DNA of 64,000 bases from Yoonia litorea (GCF_900114675.1 NZ_FOZM01000003.1:62001-126000); one strand, 5' to 3'; shown: positions 52,399-60,584, counted from the first letter of the stretch. The notes: generated from the sequence alone by a model not told the origin. Program-made: numbers and translations.

Positions 52399-52424
52399 AA
52401 CGCTCGGGTTTTCCTGTTCGTTCC
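52399..52424 (-). promoter_or_regulatory. EcfG-type promoter for yqaE-DUF4112-PNPOx
   Basis: Exact GGAAC-N17-CGTT on the minus strand, 35 nt before ATG 52364; back-to-back with the site at 52447. Confidence 0.82.
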
Positions 52425-52446
52425 CATAATCAGCACACGCCTACGC

Positions 52447-52471
52447 GGAACGTTTTTTCCGCTGTCACGTT
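52447..52471 (+). promoter_or_regulatory. EcfG-type promoter for DUF883-holin-DUF3618
   Basis: Exact GGAAC-N16-CGTT, 34 nt before ATG 52505. Confidence 0.82.
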
Positions 52472-52504
52472 GTGAAGACGAACCATTCAAAATGGAGAGT
52501 TGTA

Positions 52505-53014
52505 ATGACACACGGAAACGATCTCGGCTCTGCCGCAAAAGAGCACGTCAAAGAAATTCAAGATCAGGCAAAAGACGCTGCTGCGAAGACCGCAACGGCC
52601 CATGCCAATCAGGCCAGAGACGCCGCTGCCGCGCGCGTAGATGAAGCCGCCCGCGCAGCTGATGCTGCTGCGTCTGAAATGGCACCAAACTCACCGCAGG
52701 CGCAGGCCGTGCAGCAGGTTGCTGACCATATCGAAGGTTTTGCGACGCAACTGCGGACAGCAGACGTACAGAAGCTGGCCCAGCAGGCGACAACCTTTGC
52801 ACGTCAGAACCCGCTGGTCGCCATTGGTGGCGCAGCACTCGTTGGTTTTGCTGCGGCCCGTTTTCTCAAGGCGCGCAGTACGCAGCCGATGACCGCAGCA
52901 CCGACAGGTAGCGACCCTTGGGCCAATCCTTACGTCAACACGCGGGAGCCTGAAGAGCAGGCTGATCCACGCGTTTCAATTGATGGCACGCGGGGGGCGA
53001 ATTCCTATGGCTAA
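52505..53014 (+). CDS. DUF883 (ElaB/YqjD-like) family protein, long
   Basis: A 169-residue protein: a long Ala/Gln/Lys-rich amphipathic helix (KEHVKEIQDQAKDAAAKTAT), then the short hydrophobic segment FARQNPLVAIGGAALVGFAA and a polar tail rich in Pro, Thr and Asp. The helix-anchor core resembles ElaB/YqjD, with an added tail. GGAG precedes ATG 52505. The next gene starts inside its last codons (8-nt overlap), so the trio DUF883, holin-like and DUF3618 forms one unit, probably acting together at the membrane. Confidence 0.78.
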   Translation: MTHGNDLGSAAKEHVKEIQDQAKDAAAKTATAHANQARDAAAARVDEAARAADAAASEMAPNSPQAQAVQQVADHIEGFATQLRTADVQKLAQQATTFARQNPLVAIGGAALVGFAAARFLKARSTQPMTAAPTGSDPWANPYVNTREPEEQADPRVSIDGTRGANSYG

Positions 53015-53402
53015 GCACCCGATCAACCAAGCCCCGTCACTTTTGGTCGATACGCTGCGCCATTTTAGTGCGCTGATCCAAGGTGAGTTGAAACTGGCGC
53101 GGGCCGAGGTATCAAACATCGTCAGCCGGGCTGGCGTTGGCATCGCCCTGATCGCAATCGCGATGCTGATGGCGCTCGTCTCACTCAACGTTCTTGCAAC
53201 CGCTGCAGTGGCCTACATCGCCGCCAACGGTTTCTCGATTGGGCTGGCATCACTGATGGTCGGCGCAGCTTTGCTCATCGTGGCTGTCGTGCTGGCACTC
53301 GCCGGAAAATCCCGTCTGAGCCCTGAAGCACTGACGCCGAACAAAACCGTTCACAGTGTGAAGAAAGACTACGAATCCATCAAGGAGGCAGCAAATGTCT
53401 AA
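53007..53402 (+). CDS. Phage-holin-superfamily membrane protein (Holin-X/DUF1469-like)
   Basis: A 131-residue protein with an N-terminal amphipathic helix (SLLVDTLRHFSALIQGELKL) and two membrane segments (GIALIAIAMLMALVSLNVLA and GLASLMVGAALLIVAVVLAL). It is of the type that accompanies DUF883 and DUF3618 genes in many alphaproteobacteria. The family name does not imply a phage; there are no phage genes nearby. ATG 53007 overlaps the previous gene by 8 nt, and its end overlaps the next gene by 8 nt. Confidence 0.8.
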   Translation: MAKHPINQAPSLLVDTLRHFSALIQGELKLARAEVSNIVSRAGVGIALIAIAMLMALVSLNVLATAAVAYIAANGFSIGLASLMVGAALLIVAVVLALAGKSRLSPEALTPNKTVHSVKKDYESIKEAANV

Positions 53403-54156
53403 CATCGATAACATTTCCCGCGAAGTGGAAGACGAACGCGCCCGCTTGAGCCAGAGCCTCGACGCTCTGTCAGATACGATTGAACCGAAAGCTCTAGCAC
53501 AAGAGGCGACAACAGTCGCAAACGACGTTGCAACCGCTCTTGCGCAGCAGGCTTGGTCAATCTTGCGCAACAATCCGGCAGGTGGCGTCCTCGTCGCCGC
53601 AGGTCTGGGCCTGCTCGCAACCGGCGCAGAGCGTCGCGATCCCGGCGCAAACCCCCATCCTCATGCGACACCAGGCCCGAACGATGACATGCGCGGCTTT
53701 GATGCGCGTCTCGCCGCGGCCGATGCCGAGATGAAGGCCGAATTTACAGGCCAGATGGAGCCACAACCGCAAGCATCGCGCCTGCGTGAAACACTGCAGC
53801 AGGGCTTGGACCAGCTTCCGCCAGCAGCGCGCAAGCGGGTCGTCCAGGCACGCAAGGCAGCAATTGACGCACAAGAGAAAGTCGAAAAGGGCGCGAAGAA
53901 GGCGGTGAAGTCGACAAAGACCTTCACATACGAGCAACCGCTGACGGTTGGTGCCCTTGCACTCGGCTTTGGCGTTCTTGCCGGCGCACTGTTGCCGGGC
54001 ACTCGCAGAGAAGATGCCTTGCTTGGTGAACGTCGTGACGCACTCATGGCTGAGGCGCGTCGCGCACTTGAGCAGGAAATGGACAAGGCGAAACTCAAGG
54101 TGGAATCAACCATCGCAAGGAAAACACAAACCGAGCAGCCGAGGCTGCATAACTAG
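53395..54156 (+). CDS. DUF3618 domain protein
   Basis: A 253-residue protein. The DUF3618 core is at the start: REVEDERARLSQSLDALSDT followed by RNNPAGGVLVAAGLGLLATG, a short membrane segment. After a linker, a second helix/anchor unit (EQPLTVGALALGFGVLAGALLPG) and a long Arg/Glu helix follow. Third gene of the stress unit from the EcfG site at 52447; a strong terminator lies downstream. Function unknown, probably membrane-shaping or ribosome-related like DUF883 proteins. Confidence 0.8.
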   Translation: MSNIDNISREVEDERARLSQSLDALSDTIEPKALAQEATTVANDVATALAQQAWSILRNNPAGGVLVAAGLGLLATGAERRDPGANPHPHATPGPNDDMRGFDARLAAADAEMKAEFTGQMEPQPQASRLRETLQQGLDQLPPAARKRVVQARKAAIDAQEKVEKGAKKAVKSTKTFTYEQPLTVGALALGFGVLAGALLPGTRREDALLGERRDALMAEARRALEQEMDKAKLKVESTIARKTQTEQPRLHN

Positions 54157-54180
54157 GTTTTCTCAGACAACTCGAAAATC

Positions 54181-54205
54181 GGGGCGCGCGAGCGCCCCTT
54201 TTTTT
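54181..54205 (+). terminator. Strong terminator after the DUF3618 gene
   Basis: Perfect 7-bp stem GGGGCGC/GCGCCCC, loop GCGA, then seven T residues. Confidence 0.93.
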
Positions 54206-54248
54206 GTCGAAGCGGCGACATCGAGGCCTGCGACAGAATTGCTCCGGC

Positions 54249-54273
54249 GGAACAGAACGCGCCTTCACGCGTT
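54249..54273 (+). promoter_or_regulatory. EcfG-type promoter for the YihY-family gene
   Basis: Exact GGAAC-N16-CGTT, 31 nt before ATG 54304. Confidence 0.82.
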
Positions 54274-54303
54274 CCCTTTTCAGCAACGAAAGGAGCCAGC
54301 ACC

Positions 54304-55251
54304 ATGACCAGAGGCCGTGACGCGACCACACCGTCAGAGATCCCGACATCCGGTTGGAAAGACATCGCTTTCCGCGTGAAAGATGAAGTGGCAGAGGACC
54401 GCGTCGGTCTGATTGCCGCCGGCGTTGCGTTCTACGGCTTGCTTGCCCTCTTCCCCGCGATCACGGCAATCTTGGCCGTTGGCGGGCTTTGGTTCGCACC
54501 CGGTCAGATGATTGACCAGTTTGCGGTTCTGCAAGGCTTCGTGCCCGAAGCCGTGATGAACATCATCACACAACAAGCGACCGAGATTGCCGGCTCGCAG
54601 TCAACAGGTCTGGGGATCGCCGCGATCATCGGCCTTTTGCTTGCCATCTATTCCGCATCAAAAGGCATGGGCAGCCTGATGGACGGCATGAATGTCGCCT
54701 ATGACGAACAAGAAGAGCGTGGCTTTGTGCGTTTGAAGTTGCAGACCCTTGGGCTGACGCTTCTGCTGATTTTCGGACTGCTCGTCGGATTGGTGGCGAT
54801 GCTCGGTGTGCCGGTCGTGCTGCAGGCCCTGAACTTTGGTGCAGCGGCGGAAACTTTAGGGGCAATCATCATCGTTGCTGTGCTTCTGGGCCTGACGATT
54901 TTTGGCCTTTCGCTGCTCTATAAATACGGACCGTCACGTGATCCTGCTGAGTTTCGCTGGGTTACGCCGGGCGCAGTAGTGGCTGCAATCTTCTGGCTGA
55001 TCGGCTCGGCGGGCTTTGCATTCTACGTGGCAAATTTTGGCACCTATAATGAAAGCTTCGGTGCACTCGGCGGCGTCGTGATCCTGCTGATGTGGCTGTG
55101 GATTTCGGCCTTCGTCATCATCTTGGGGGCGGAGCTCAACGCCGAAATGGAAGCGCAGACGCGCCGTGATTCAACGGTTGGTCGCGATATGCCAATGGGG
55201 AAGCGCGACGCGCGAAAGGCCGACAATCTGGGCGAGCCTCAAACAAGCTAA
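54304..55251 (+). CDS. YihY/BrkB (UPF0761) family membrane protein
   Basis: A 315-residue inner-membrane protein with six hydrophobic segments. Family motifs: AAGVAFYGLLALFPAITAILA, YSASKGMGSLMDGMNVAYDE, YKYGPSRDPAEFRWVTPGA and LMWLWISAFVIILGAELNAEME. The name ribonuclease BN is a historic error for this family; the real role is unsettled (perhaps envelope lipid or transport related). AAAGGAG precedes the ATG. EcfG-type promoter upstream; a convergent terminator follows. Confidence 0.9.
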   Translation: MTRGRDATTPSEIPTSGWKDIAFRVKDEVAEDRVGLIAAGVAFYGLLALFPAITAILAVGGLWFAPGQMIDQFAVLQGFVPEAVMNIITQQATEIAGSQSTGLGIAAIIGLLLAIYSASKGMGSLMDGMNVAYDEQEERGFVRLKLQTLGLTLLLIFGLLVGLVAMLGVPVVLQALNFGAAAETLGAIIIVAVLLGLTIFGLSLLYKYGPSRDPAEFRWVTPGAVVAAIFWLIGSAGFAFYVANFGTYNESFGALGGVVILLMWLWISAFVIILGAELNAEMEAQTRRDSTVGRDMPMGKRDARKADNLGEPQTS

Positions 55252-55287
55252 GGCCAACCGGCATTGAATAATATGCAATGAATTAAA

Positions 55288-55318
55288 AACCCGCACGGGC
55301 AGGATGCCCGCGCGGGTT
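55288..55318. terminator. Bidirectional terminator between YihY and HAD-like genes
   Basis: AACCCGC-A-CGGGC pairs with GCCCG-C-GCGGGTT; short T-runs on both strands. Confidence 0.75.
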
Positions 55319-55327
55319 CTGTTTTGA

Positions 55328-56038
55328 TCAACTCGCCAAGCGCGTCTGCTCGGCGTCTTCTGCATCTTCGTTTTCGTGCAACGCTGCAATATGTTCAGGG
55401 TGAACATTCCGGACGATCGAGATTTCGTCGTCAAAACTGTTTGGATCAATAAAGTCGCCGGGAAAGCCGACACATTCGATATCCGCTGCCTTTGCTGCTT
55501 TTAGCGAAACCGGGGTGTCCTCAATTGCCAGACATTCGCTCGCTGTCACTCCGAGTTCGTCCATCGCAAGTTGATAGATCTCTGGGTTGGGCTTCGACAT
55601 GGTGACGCGATCCGCATCCCCCAGAAAGTCGAACGTGCTCCGGTGCAAGGCGCCGTGCAATGCTTCGAAGATGGCAAGAATATTGTTGCGCGATGTCGTT
55701 GACGCAAAGCCAACCTTCATCTCGTTCTCTTTAGCGAAATGCACCAACTCCAGCACGCCTGGACGTGGTGCCAGACCCCGTTCAACCATCATATCATCGA
55801 AAAGCGCTGTCTTGCGCTTGTGCAACGCGGCTGCATCGACATCAGTGTCGTGTTCTTCTGCGTAGCGTCTGATGCGCGCCTCGCCTCCCGACTTGGCCAG
55901 CATCGGAATATACACCTCACGAGACCACCGCCAATCAAGGCCAGCTTCTGCGAAAGCCATGTTGAATGCATCGAGCTGCATCTGCGAGGTTTCGACGATC
56001 GTCCCGATAGAGCCAAAAATGATAGCCTTCTTTGTCAT
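55328..56038 (-). CDS. HAD-superfamily (CbbY/beta-PGM-like) protein lacking the catalytic Asp pair
   Basis: A 236-residue protein with the CbbY-like fold: cap region (AFNMAFAEAGLDWRWSREVY), motif II in FASTTS, motif III Lys in MSKPNPEIY and motif IV in AIEDTPVSLKAA. Motif I, normally FDxDGTL, reads IIFGSIGTIVETS: the nucleophile Asp is Gly and the second Asp is Ile. It should not work as a normal phosphatase or mutase. It may bind a phosphosugar or regulate a partner. EcfG-type promoter 91 nt upstream, the longest distance in the set. Confidence 0.8.
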   Translation of the reverse strand: MTKKAIIFGSIGTIVETSQMQLDAFNMAFAEAGLDWRWSREVYIPMLAKSGGEARIRRYAEEHDTDVDAAALHKRKTALFDDMMVERGLAPRPGVLELVHFAKENEMKVGFASTTSRNNILAIFEALHGALHRSTFDFLGDADRVTMSKPNPEIYQLAMDELGVTASECLAIEDTPVSLKAAKAADIECVGFPGDFIDPNSFDDEISIVRNVHPEHIAALHENEDAEDAEQTRLAS

Positions 56039-56128
56039 GGGGATACTCTCTTTGCAGGGGGAATGCCTTCGCCGGTCGCGTGACTTCCGTTGAGTGTTGC
56101 GGCGGTGTCCAACGCACCGACTTAACTG

Positions 56129-56154
56129 AACGCCGTGCCATTCACTTGGGTTCC
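56129..56154 (-). promoter_or_regulatory. EcfG-type promoter for the HAD-like gene
   Basis: Exact GGAAC-N17-CGTT on the minus strand, 91 nt before ATG 56038. Confidence 0.75.
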
Positions 56155-56194
56155 CAACAGATCATGTCATGGAAAATTTCGCGTAACGCGTCGC

Positions 56195-56226
56195 AAAAAG
56201 GGCGCCTCGGTAAACGAGACGCCCTT
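56195..56226 (-). terminator. Terminator of the attachment-protein gene
   Basis: AAGGGCG-C-CTCG pairs with CGAG-A-CGCCCTT; the minus strand continues into TTTTT. Confidence 0.85.
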
Positions 56227-56263
56227 CGCGTGTTCGATTGATCTTGTTGTCATTCTGATCGGA

Positions 56264-56731
56264 TCAGGCGTCCTCAAGTTCTCTGGAAAGCAGCTTTTCG
56301 ACCTCTTCAATCGGGTGATTGGTCAGCACTTTCGGCACATCAAGGATCAGACGCTTGGTGACTTCCTGATGCAGCTCCTGACGAAGTTCGGAAAGCACAA
56401 CCCGGCTGGCAATAATGACCAACTTGTCGAACTTGCCCGAATGCGCGTCCTGATAAAGCATCTCGGCCAGATCGTGTGCAAAGCGTTCCTTTTCAAGCAC
56501 ATGCCAGTCAGTGTCCTGCACAGCAGAGCGATGCACGCTGGGGCCGTCGTTGAAGCGTCCCGGCCGGTTGGCGGCCCAGTCCTGTGCCTGAGGGTTCTCT
56601 TGCTCTTCTTTCTGGCGCAGTTGCAGGTGCATGTCCTGCGCGTCGCCGGCATTGACAAGGAAAAGGGCCTTTTCACCGTCTGCAATCAATACCCAAGCGC
56701 CATGTGGTAGGCCATCTGCGCGTTCAACCAT
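56264..56731 (-). CDS. Host-attachment-protein family (baeRF-like)
   Basis: A 155-residue protein of the family named after an Agrobacterium protein required for attachment (PF10116). It starts WVLIADGEKALFLVNAGD and ends in a Rossmann-like part: FDKLVIIASRVVLSELRQEL, VTKRLILDVPKVLTNHPIEEVEKLL. The fold resembles release-factor eRF1 domain relatives, so a ribosome- or nucleotide-linked role is possible. GGAGG precedes ATG 56731. An EcfG-type promoter lies 66 nt upstream. Confidence 0.85.
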   Translation of the reverse strand: MVERADGLPHGAWVLIADGEKALFLVNAGDAQDMHLQLRQKEEQENPQAQDWAANRPGRFNDGPSVHRSAVQDTDWHVLEKERFAHDLAEMLYQDAHSGKFDKLVIIASRVVLSELRQELHQEVTKRLILDVPKVLTNHPIEEVEKLLSRELEDA

Positions 56732-56796
56732 GTCGTTATCCTCCGTTTTCTGGCCCGCCATGCCAAAGGCATTGCGAGCGATTTCCTTGCTGAATC

Positions 56797-56822
56797 AACG
56801 CAAACTGGGTGGCATTTGTTCC
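56797..56822 (-). promoter_or_regulatory. EcfG-type promoter for the attachment-protein gene
   Basis: Exact GGAAC-N17-CGTT on the minus strand, divergent from the site at 56863. Confidence 0.8.
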
Positions 56823-56862
56823 GAACCCGTGCCGCGCGGTGCGATCGTGCTAGATAGTCGGT

Positions 56863-56888
56863 GGAACCCAGCGACACGCCGCAGCGTT
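56863..56888 (+). promoter_or_regulatory. EcfG-type promoter for the BON-MscS gene
   Basis: Exact GGAAC-N17-CGTT, 37 nt before ATG 56925. Confidence 0.8.
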
Positions 56889-56924
56889 CCTCGCTATACC
56901 GCCAAGAAATGAATGTAGGTCTCA

Positions 56925-58352
56925 ATGACGTCTCACCCCCTGCGCGAAAGCTTGTCTAATGGTCTGTTTCGCTGGCTGTTTGCAGGCCTTTTTCTGCTTT
57001 TGTGGTCTTTCCCCGGCAGTGAAAGCCTTGCGCAGACCGTATCGGAAACCGAACAGACCGATGCGGCGATCGAGGTGGGCGAAGGTGCGCCGACAGACAG
57101 TGAGATCGGGGCGCGGATCACGCGCCTTTTGGCACAGTTTGATGGTTACGGGTCAGTGACTGTCGACGTCAATGAGGGGGTCGTCAGGCTGACCGGTCAG
57201 GTCGTCGATGGTGCCGCGCGTGATCAGCTACGCACTTTGATCAATCGCGTTGACGGCGTGGTCGCCATCGAAAACGAGGTGGAGGTATCCGGCAGCCTCG
57301 AAGAGCGTCTTGTTCCAGCGGCCGAGCGGATCATCGAGCGGACGGAAAGTCTGCGGGCGAATGCACCGATTTTCCTGGTGGCATTGATGGCATTTCTGCT
57401 TGTCGCAGTGCTTGGCTGGCTTTTGACAACACGGATTGGAATTTGGTCGGCCATCGCCCCGAACCAGTTTATCGGCAACGTCTATCGCGCAATCGCAAGG
57501 ATCGCATTCATCCTGCTTGGCGTCGTTCTGGCGCTCGACATCCTGAACGCGACCGCACTCCTTGGTGCTGTCCTTGGTGCTGCGGGCGTGGTGGGTCTGG
57601 CGCTCGGTTTTGCTGTGCGGGACACTGTTGAAAACTTCATCGCTTCGATCCTTCTGAGCTTGCGACAACCGTTTCGCCCCAACGACTTCGTCGATATTCA
57701 GGGCGACATCGGAACCGTGGCGAGACTTACATCGCGCGCCACCATTCTGATCTCTCCAGAAGGCAATCATATCCGCATCCCCAACGCGACGGTCTATAAA
57801 GGCCGGATTGTGAATTTCACGCGCGACCCTCAGCGCCGGTTTGAATTTGATCTGGGCGTCGATGCCGACGCAGATCAGGCAGCGGCGCTTACAATCGTTG
57901 TCGATGCGCTCGAAAGTCTCGACTTCGTGCTGACTGACCCGGAGGTCGGCGCGTGGATCAAGGAGGTGGGCGACTCCAACGTCCTGCTGACCTTTACAGG
58001 GTGGGTCAACCAGCACGAGGTGAGCTTCCCAAAGGCCCGAGGCGAGGCGATCCGCGTCGCCAAACGTGCCTTGGAAGATGCCGGGTTCGGCTTGCCGGAG
58101 CCTATCTACCGCGTCCGTCTCGACGACAGTCAGATGTCCAACAACCAGTTGAGCCTTGCCGCTGGCGGCAAGAAACCAACTGACGACACGCCGACACAAG
58201 CCACCCCCACACCGCGCCCCGCCGATGAACCCTTGCCGCCTGCGGCAGATCCGACGCGCAAGGAAGACGCCGGTCAGGACGCCGCCGAAAGGGAGCGTCG
58301 CAGTGATGAAAACGACGAAAACCTGTTGGATAGTTCTGAAAAATCGGAATGA
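56925..58352 (+). CDS. MscS-type channel with N-terminal BON domain
   Basis: A 475-residue protein. The signal peptide ends near SLAQT; a BON domain follows (about residues 60-125: ITRLLAQFDGYGSVTVDVNE, VVRLTGQVVDGAARDQL), then three membrane segments. The MscS pore segment is LGAVLGAAGVVGLALGFAVR, with the beta domain FRPNDFVDIQGDIGTVARLT. The C-terminal tail of about 80 residues is Pro/Thr/Asp/Glu-rich and disordered. The BON domain may tie the channel to outer membrane or cell wall. A second MscS in the same island lies at 41888. Confidence 0.9.
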   Translation: MTSHPLRESLSNGLFRWLFAGLFLLLWSFPGSESLAQTVSETEQTDAAIEVGEGAPTDSEIGARITRLLAQFDGYGSVTVDVNEGVVRLTGQVVDGAARDQLRTLINRVDGVVAIENEVEVSGSLEERLVPAAERIIERTESLRANAPIFLVALMAFLLVAVLGWLLTTRIGIWSAIAPNQFIGNVYRAIARIAFILLGVVLALDILNATALLGAVLGAAGVVGLALGFAVRDTVENFIASILLSLRQPFRPNDFVDIQGDIGTVARLTSRATILISPEGNHIRIPNATVYKGRIVNFTRDPQRRFEFDLGVDADADQAAALTIVVDALESLDFVLTDPEVGAWIKEVGDSNVLLTFTGWVNQHEVSFPKARGEAIRVAKRALEDAGFGLPEPIYRVRLDDSQMSNNQLSLAAGGKKPTDDTPTQATPTPRPADEPLPPAADPTRKEDAGQDAAERERRSDENDENLLDSSEKSE

Positions 58353-58382
58353 CAGTTGCGCGCAAAACAAGCGCGGACAAAA

Positions 58383-58408
58383 AAAGGGCGGCCCCTAGGC
58401 CGCCCTTT
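58383..58408. terminator. Bidirectional terminator
   Basis: Perfect 11-bp stem AAAGGGCGGCC/GGCCGCCCTTT with loop CCTA between convergent genes. Confidence 0.9.
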
Positions 58409-58426
58409 CTTTATTCATTTTGCCAG

Positions 58427-58615
58427 TTAGGCGATGCTGCTGCCCGATGAACGTGGGCCTGCCAGCAGCCAGACGATAAAGCCGATCACTGGGACGATCA
58501 GGATGAGAAGTGTCCAAAGCACTTTCGCACCTGTGCTCGCACCGGATGTGATGACGTTATAAATTGCGTAAACGCTGGCGATCAGGACCAGAAGTCCGAC
58601 AATACCATATTCCAT
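58427..58615 (-). CDS. PLDc_N domain small membrane protein
   Basis: A 62-residue protein with two membrane segments: MEYGIVGLLVLIASVYAIYN and KVLWTLLILIVPVIGFIVWL, then LAGPRSSGSS. This is the phospholipase D/nuclease N-terminal domain (PF13396) standing alone. The Pro-rich LIVPVIGFIVW and GPR motifs are diagnostic. AAGGAGG precedes ATG 58615. The stand-alone form is common in stress regulons; function unknown. Confidence 0.9.
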   Translation of the reverse strand: MEYGIVGLLVLIASVYAIYNVITSGASTGAKVLWTLLILIVPVIGFIVWLLAGPRSSGSSIA

Positions 58616-58644
58616 AATAGCCTCCTTGAGTTGCTTGACAGATC

Positions 58645-58670
58645 AACGCAGCCACTGCGTTGCCGGTTCC
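58645..58670 (-). promoter_or_regulatory. EcfG-type promoter for the PLDc_N gene
   Basis: Exact GGAAC-N17-CGTT on the minus strand, 30 nt before ATG 58615. Confidence 0.82.
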
Positions 58671-58681
58671 GGAAAAGATGC

Positions 58682-59431
58682 TCAGGCCGCCAGTTGTGGC
58701 TTGCCGACAGCGTCATGCAGTGCTGCCACCTCACGGTCATTCAGGCCAAGATTGCTGCCCAGAGATGCCAGAAACTGCTTCTCGTTTGGGTGTTCGGGGT
58801 CACCGACCAGCAAGGCTGCCGTATAGACCTGTTTGCGCGCATGCGGTGGCGTGTCGTCAGCAATTGCCTTGGGGTTGATCGGCTCATGCAAGGCATCCTG
58901 AAGCGTCGCCTGCTCTTGCGTTGTGGCATCCTGCAGAATGTCAAAGAGTGCCGACTTTTCCTGATCATCAATATTCCCATCGGCGCGGGCCATTTGCACC
59001 ATCGCACGGACCAGCGGTTTGGCTTCTTCGTCACGGGTGATGTCACTGGTCTCGAATTCTTCTTCCAGCTTGCTTGCAGCCTGTTCTGGTTGTGACTGGT
59101 GGCCAAGTGCCGCCGCGAGTGTTCCGAAAAGACCACCGAGGCTTTGGTTCAGTGGGCTTACCTGACCCGTCACACCACTCTCACGGCCATTCGTTGCACC
59201 GGCATGGCCCAGGCTGTCGAGTATGTTGCCAAGACCGCCAGTTCCCGCAGCGCGTGTCCCGCCAATACGGCCGTGCATGCCAGCGGTCTGTGTGTCTGGC
59301 TGTGGCGGTGCCTTGCGCCCGGCCAGCATATCGCGAACGCCATCGACGCCGCCTGCGTTATTGAAGATTTCGACACCCTTCTTCGCCGCAAAGGCGAGGG
59401 CAAGTTTAGTGACCATGCGCTTGATGGACAT
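58682..59431 (-). CDS. TerB/DUF533-like protein
   Basis: A 249-residue protein. The N-terminus has a helix MSIKRMVTKLALAFAAKKG; a Gly/Gln-rich linker follows; residues about 140-245 form a TerB-type helical domain (MVQMARADGNIDDQEKSALF, with the acidic DGNID metal-binding loop, and EKQFLASLGSNLGL). AAGGAGG precedes ATG 59431. TerB-like proteins are linked to tellurite resistance and to metal or envelope stress; DUF533 proteins in proteobacteria are of unknown function. EcfG-type promoter 38 nt upstream. Confidence 0.82.
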   Translation of the reverse strand: MSIKRMVTKLALAFAAKKGVEIFNNAGGVDGVRDMLAGRKAPPQPDTQTAGMHGRIGGTRAAGTGGLGNILDSLGHAGATNGRESGVTGQVSPLNQSLGGLFGTLAAALGHQSQPEQAASKLEEEFETSDITRDEEAKPLVRAMVQMARADGNIDDQEKSALFDILQDATTQEQATLQDALHEPINPKAIADDTPPHARKQVYTAALLVGDPEHPNEKQFLASLGSNLGLNDREVAALHDAVGKPQLAA

Positions 59432-59468
59432 TTGAGGTTCCTCCTTTGTCAGTTTCCGTTCAATGCTC

Positions 59469-59494
59469 AACGAATGCTGCCTTGGGGCGGTTCC
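59469..59494 (-). promoter_or_regulatory. EcfG-type promoter for the TerB-like gene
   Basis: Exact GGAAC-N17-CGTT on the minus strand. Confidence 0.8.
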
Positions 59495-59531
59495 TCATCA
59501 TTTGCGAAGGTGAACCAAATCTAGACCTAGT

Positions 59532-60548
59532 TCACTTCTCGGTGGGGATCAGATCCAGAATTTTCGCGTCCAACCCTGCAAATGTGGTGTCATGGAACGT
59601 GGGCACGCCTGTGTCTTCGAGCTTCTTCAGCGCTTTGCGGATCTTGGCATCAAGTTGCGGCCCGGGATCGCGGAGGATGACCGCAGCAATCCGTCCTTCA
59701 TGCCGTATGATGGCATCGTGGTAGACCTGCGCGTCCTTCTGCCCCAAATCGCCAATCAGGATGGCCTGCCCGTCGGGATTGGCGTCAAGGATCGTATCAA
59801 TGGCCGCCCCCTTGTGATCGCCGTGACCGTTGGTGATCAGTTTTGTCTCGCTCAACCCCAGATCACGCAAAAACATCGGCCCTTTGACGACGGCAGACCG
59901 GTCGAAAATGGTCTGCAGAAAATCATGCAGGTTCCAAGGCGAAGAGCTCACATAATAAACCGGCATTGACCGTCGCGTCGTCAGACGGTCGAGCAAGACA
60001 GCACTGTCGGCAAAGACCTGCCGCGTGAGGGTATTGCCAGTGAACGACGTCCACAGATTTCGGGTGAGCGAATAGGCCCCCGTTTTCATCACGGTGTCAT
60101 CAATGTCGGAAATGATGACGGTCTTGGAATCAACCGGCGCCAGAACCGCGCAGTCTTCGCTATGCAGTAGATTATTGTCCTGATCATGCAGATGGGTTTC
60201 GACGGTGACCCAACCATGGCGGCCATTGCGCGGCAAGCGCAGTTCAAAATAGCCTTCCTCATCTGAAGTCGTTGAAATGCCCTCTGCCTGGACCTGCGCA
60301 CCGGCCACCTCGGCGGTCATGAACCGGCCCAGCATCTGTCCGACATTGCGCACGCGGCTCTGGCCGAAGCGTTCTTCGACGTAGCGTCGCGAGGCAAGCA
60401 CACGGCCCTTGACCACCAGTTCATCAGGGGTTGCGTAACCGATGTACGGCTCGATCACGCGCGGCTTGCGTCGTTTGGACATGAATTTTGCAAACTGGTA
60501 TTCCAGTTTGCTGCCGATCTTGACGATTGTACGCTCAAAGGCGTTCAT
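59532..60548 (-). CDS. App1 family phosphatidate phosphatase-like protein
   Basis: A 338-residue protein of the App1/DUF2183 family. The HAD-type catalytic motif DxDxT is intact: VIISDIDDTVMKTG near residue 150. Then YVSSSPWNLHDFLQ, ITNGHGDHKGAAI and ILIGDLGQKDAQVY follow the family order. The N-terminal part has a beta-sandwich-like segment. AAGGAG precedes ATG 60548. Yeast App1 dephosphorylates phosphatidic acid; the bacterial substrate is unproven. A one-mismatch EcfG site precedes it. Confidence 0.88.
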   Translation of the reverse strand: MNAFERTIVKIGSKLEYQFAKFMSKRRKPRVIEPYIGYATPDELVVKGRVLASRRYVEERFGQSRVRNVGQMLGRFMTAEVAGAQVQAEGISTTSDEEGYFELRLPRNGRHGWVTVETHLHDQDNNLLHSEDCAVLAPVDSKTVIISDIDDTVMKTGAYSLTRNLWTSFTGNTLTRQVFADSAVLLDRLTTRRSMPVYYVSSSPWNLHDFLQTIFDRSAVVKGPMFLRDLGLSETKLITNGHGDHKGAAIDTILDANPDGQAILIGDLGQKDAQVYHDAIIRHEGRIAAVILRDPGPQLDAKIRKALKKLEDTGVPTFHDTTFAGLDAKILDLIPTEK

Positions 60549-60584
60549 GGTGCTGCTCCTTTCAGGCGGTCCGACATGTCATTC

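Noticed and set aside
53007-53402. Holin-like gene as sign of a prophage
   Set aside because: No other phage gene is nearby; the family commonly accompanies DUF883 and DUF3618 in chromosomal stress operons.
57228-58370. A 380-codon antisense ORF under the BON-MscS gene
   Set aside because: It mirrors the codon pattern of a clear MscS gene, has no family-like motif and is rich in His, Arg and Cys, as shadow frames of GC-rich genes are.
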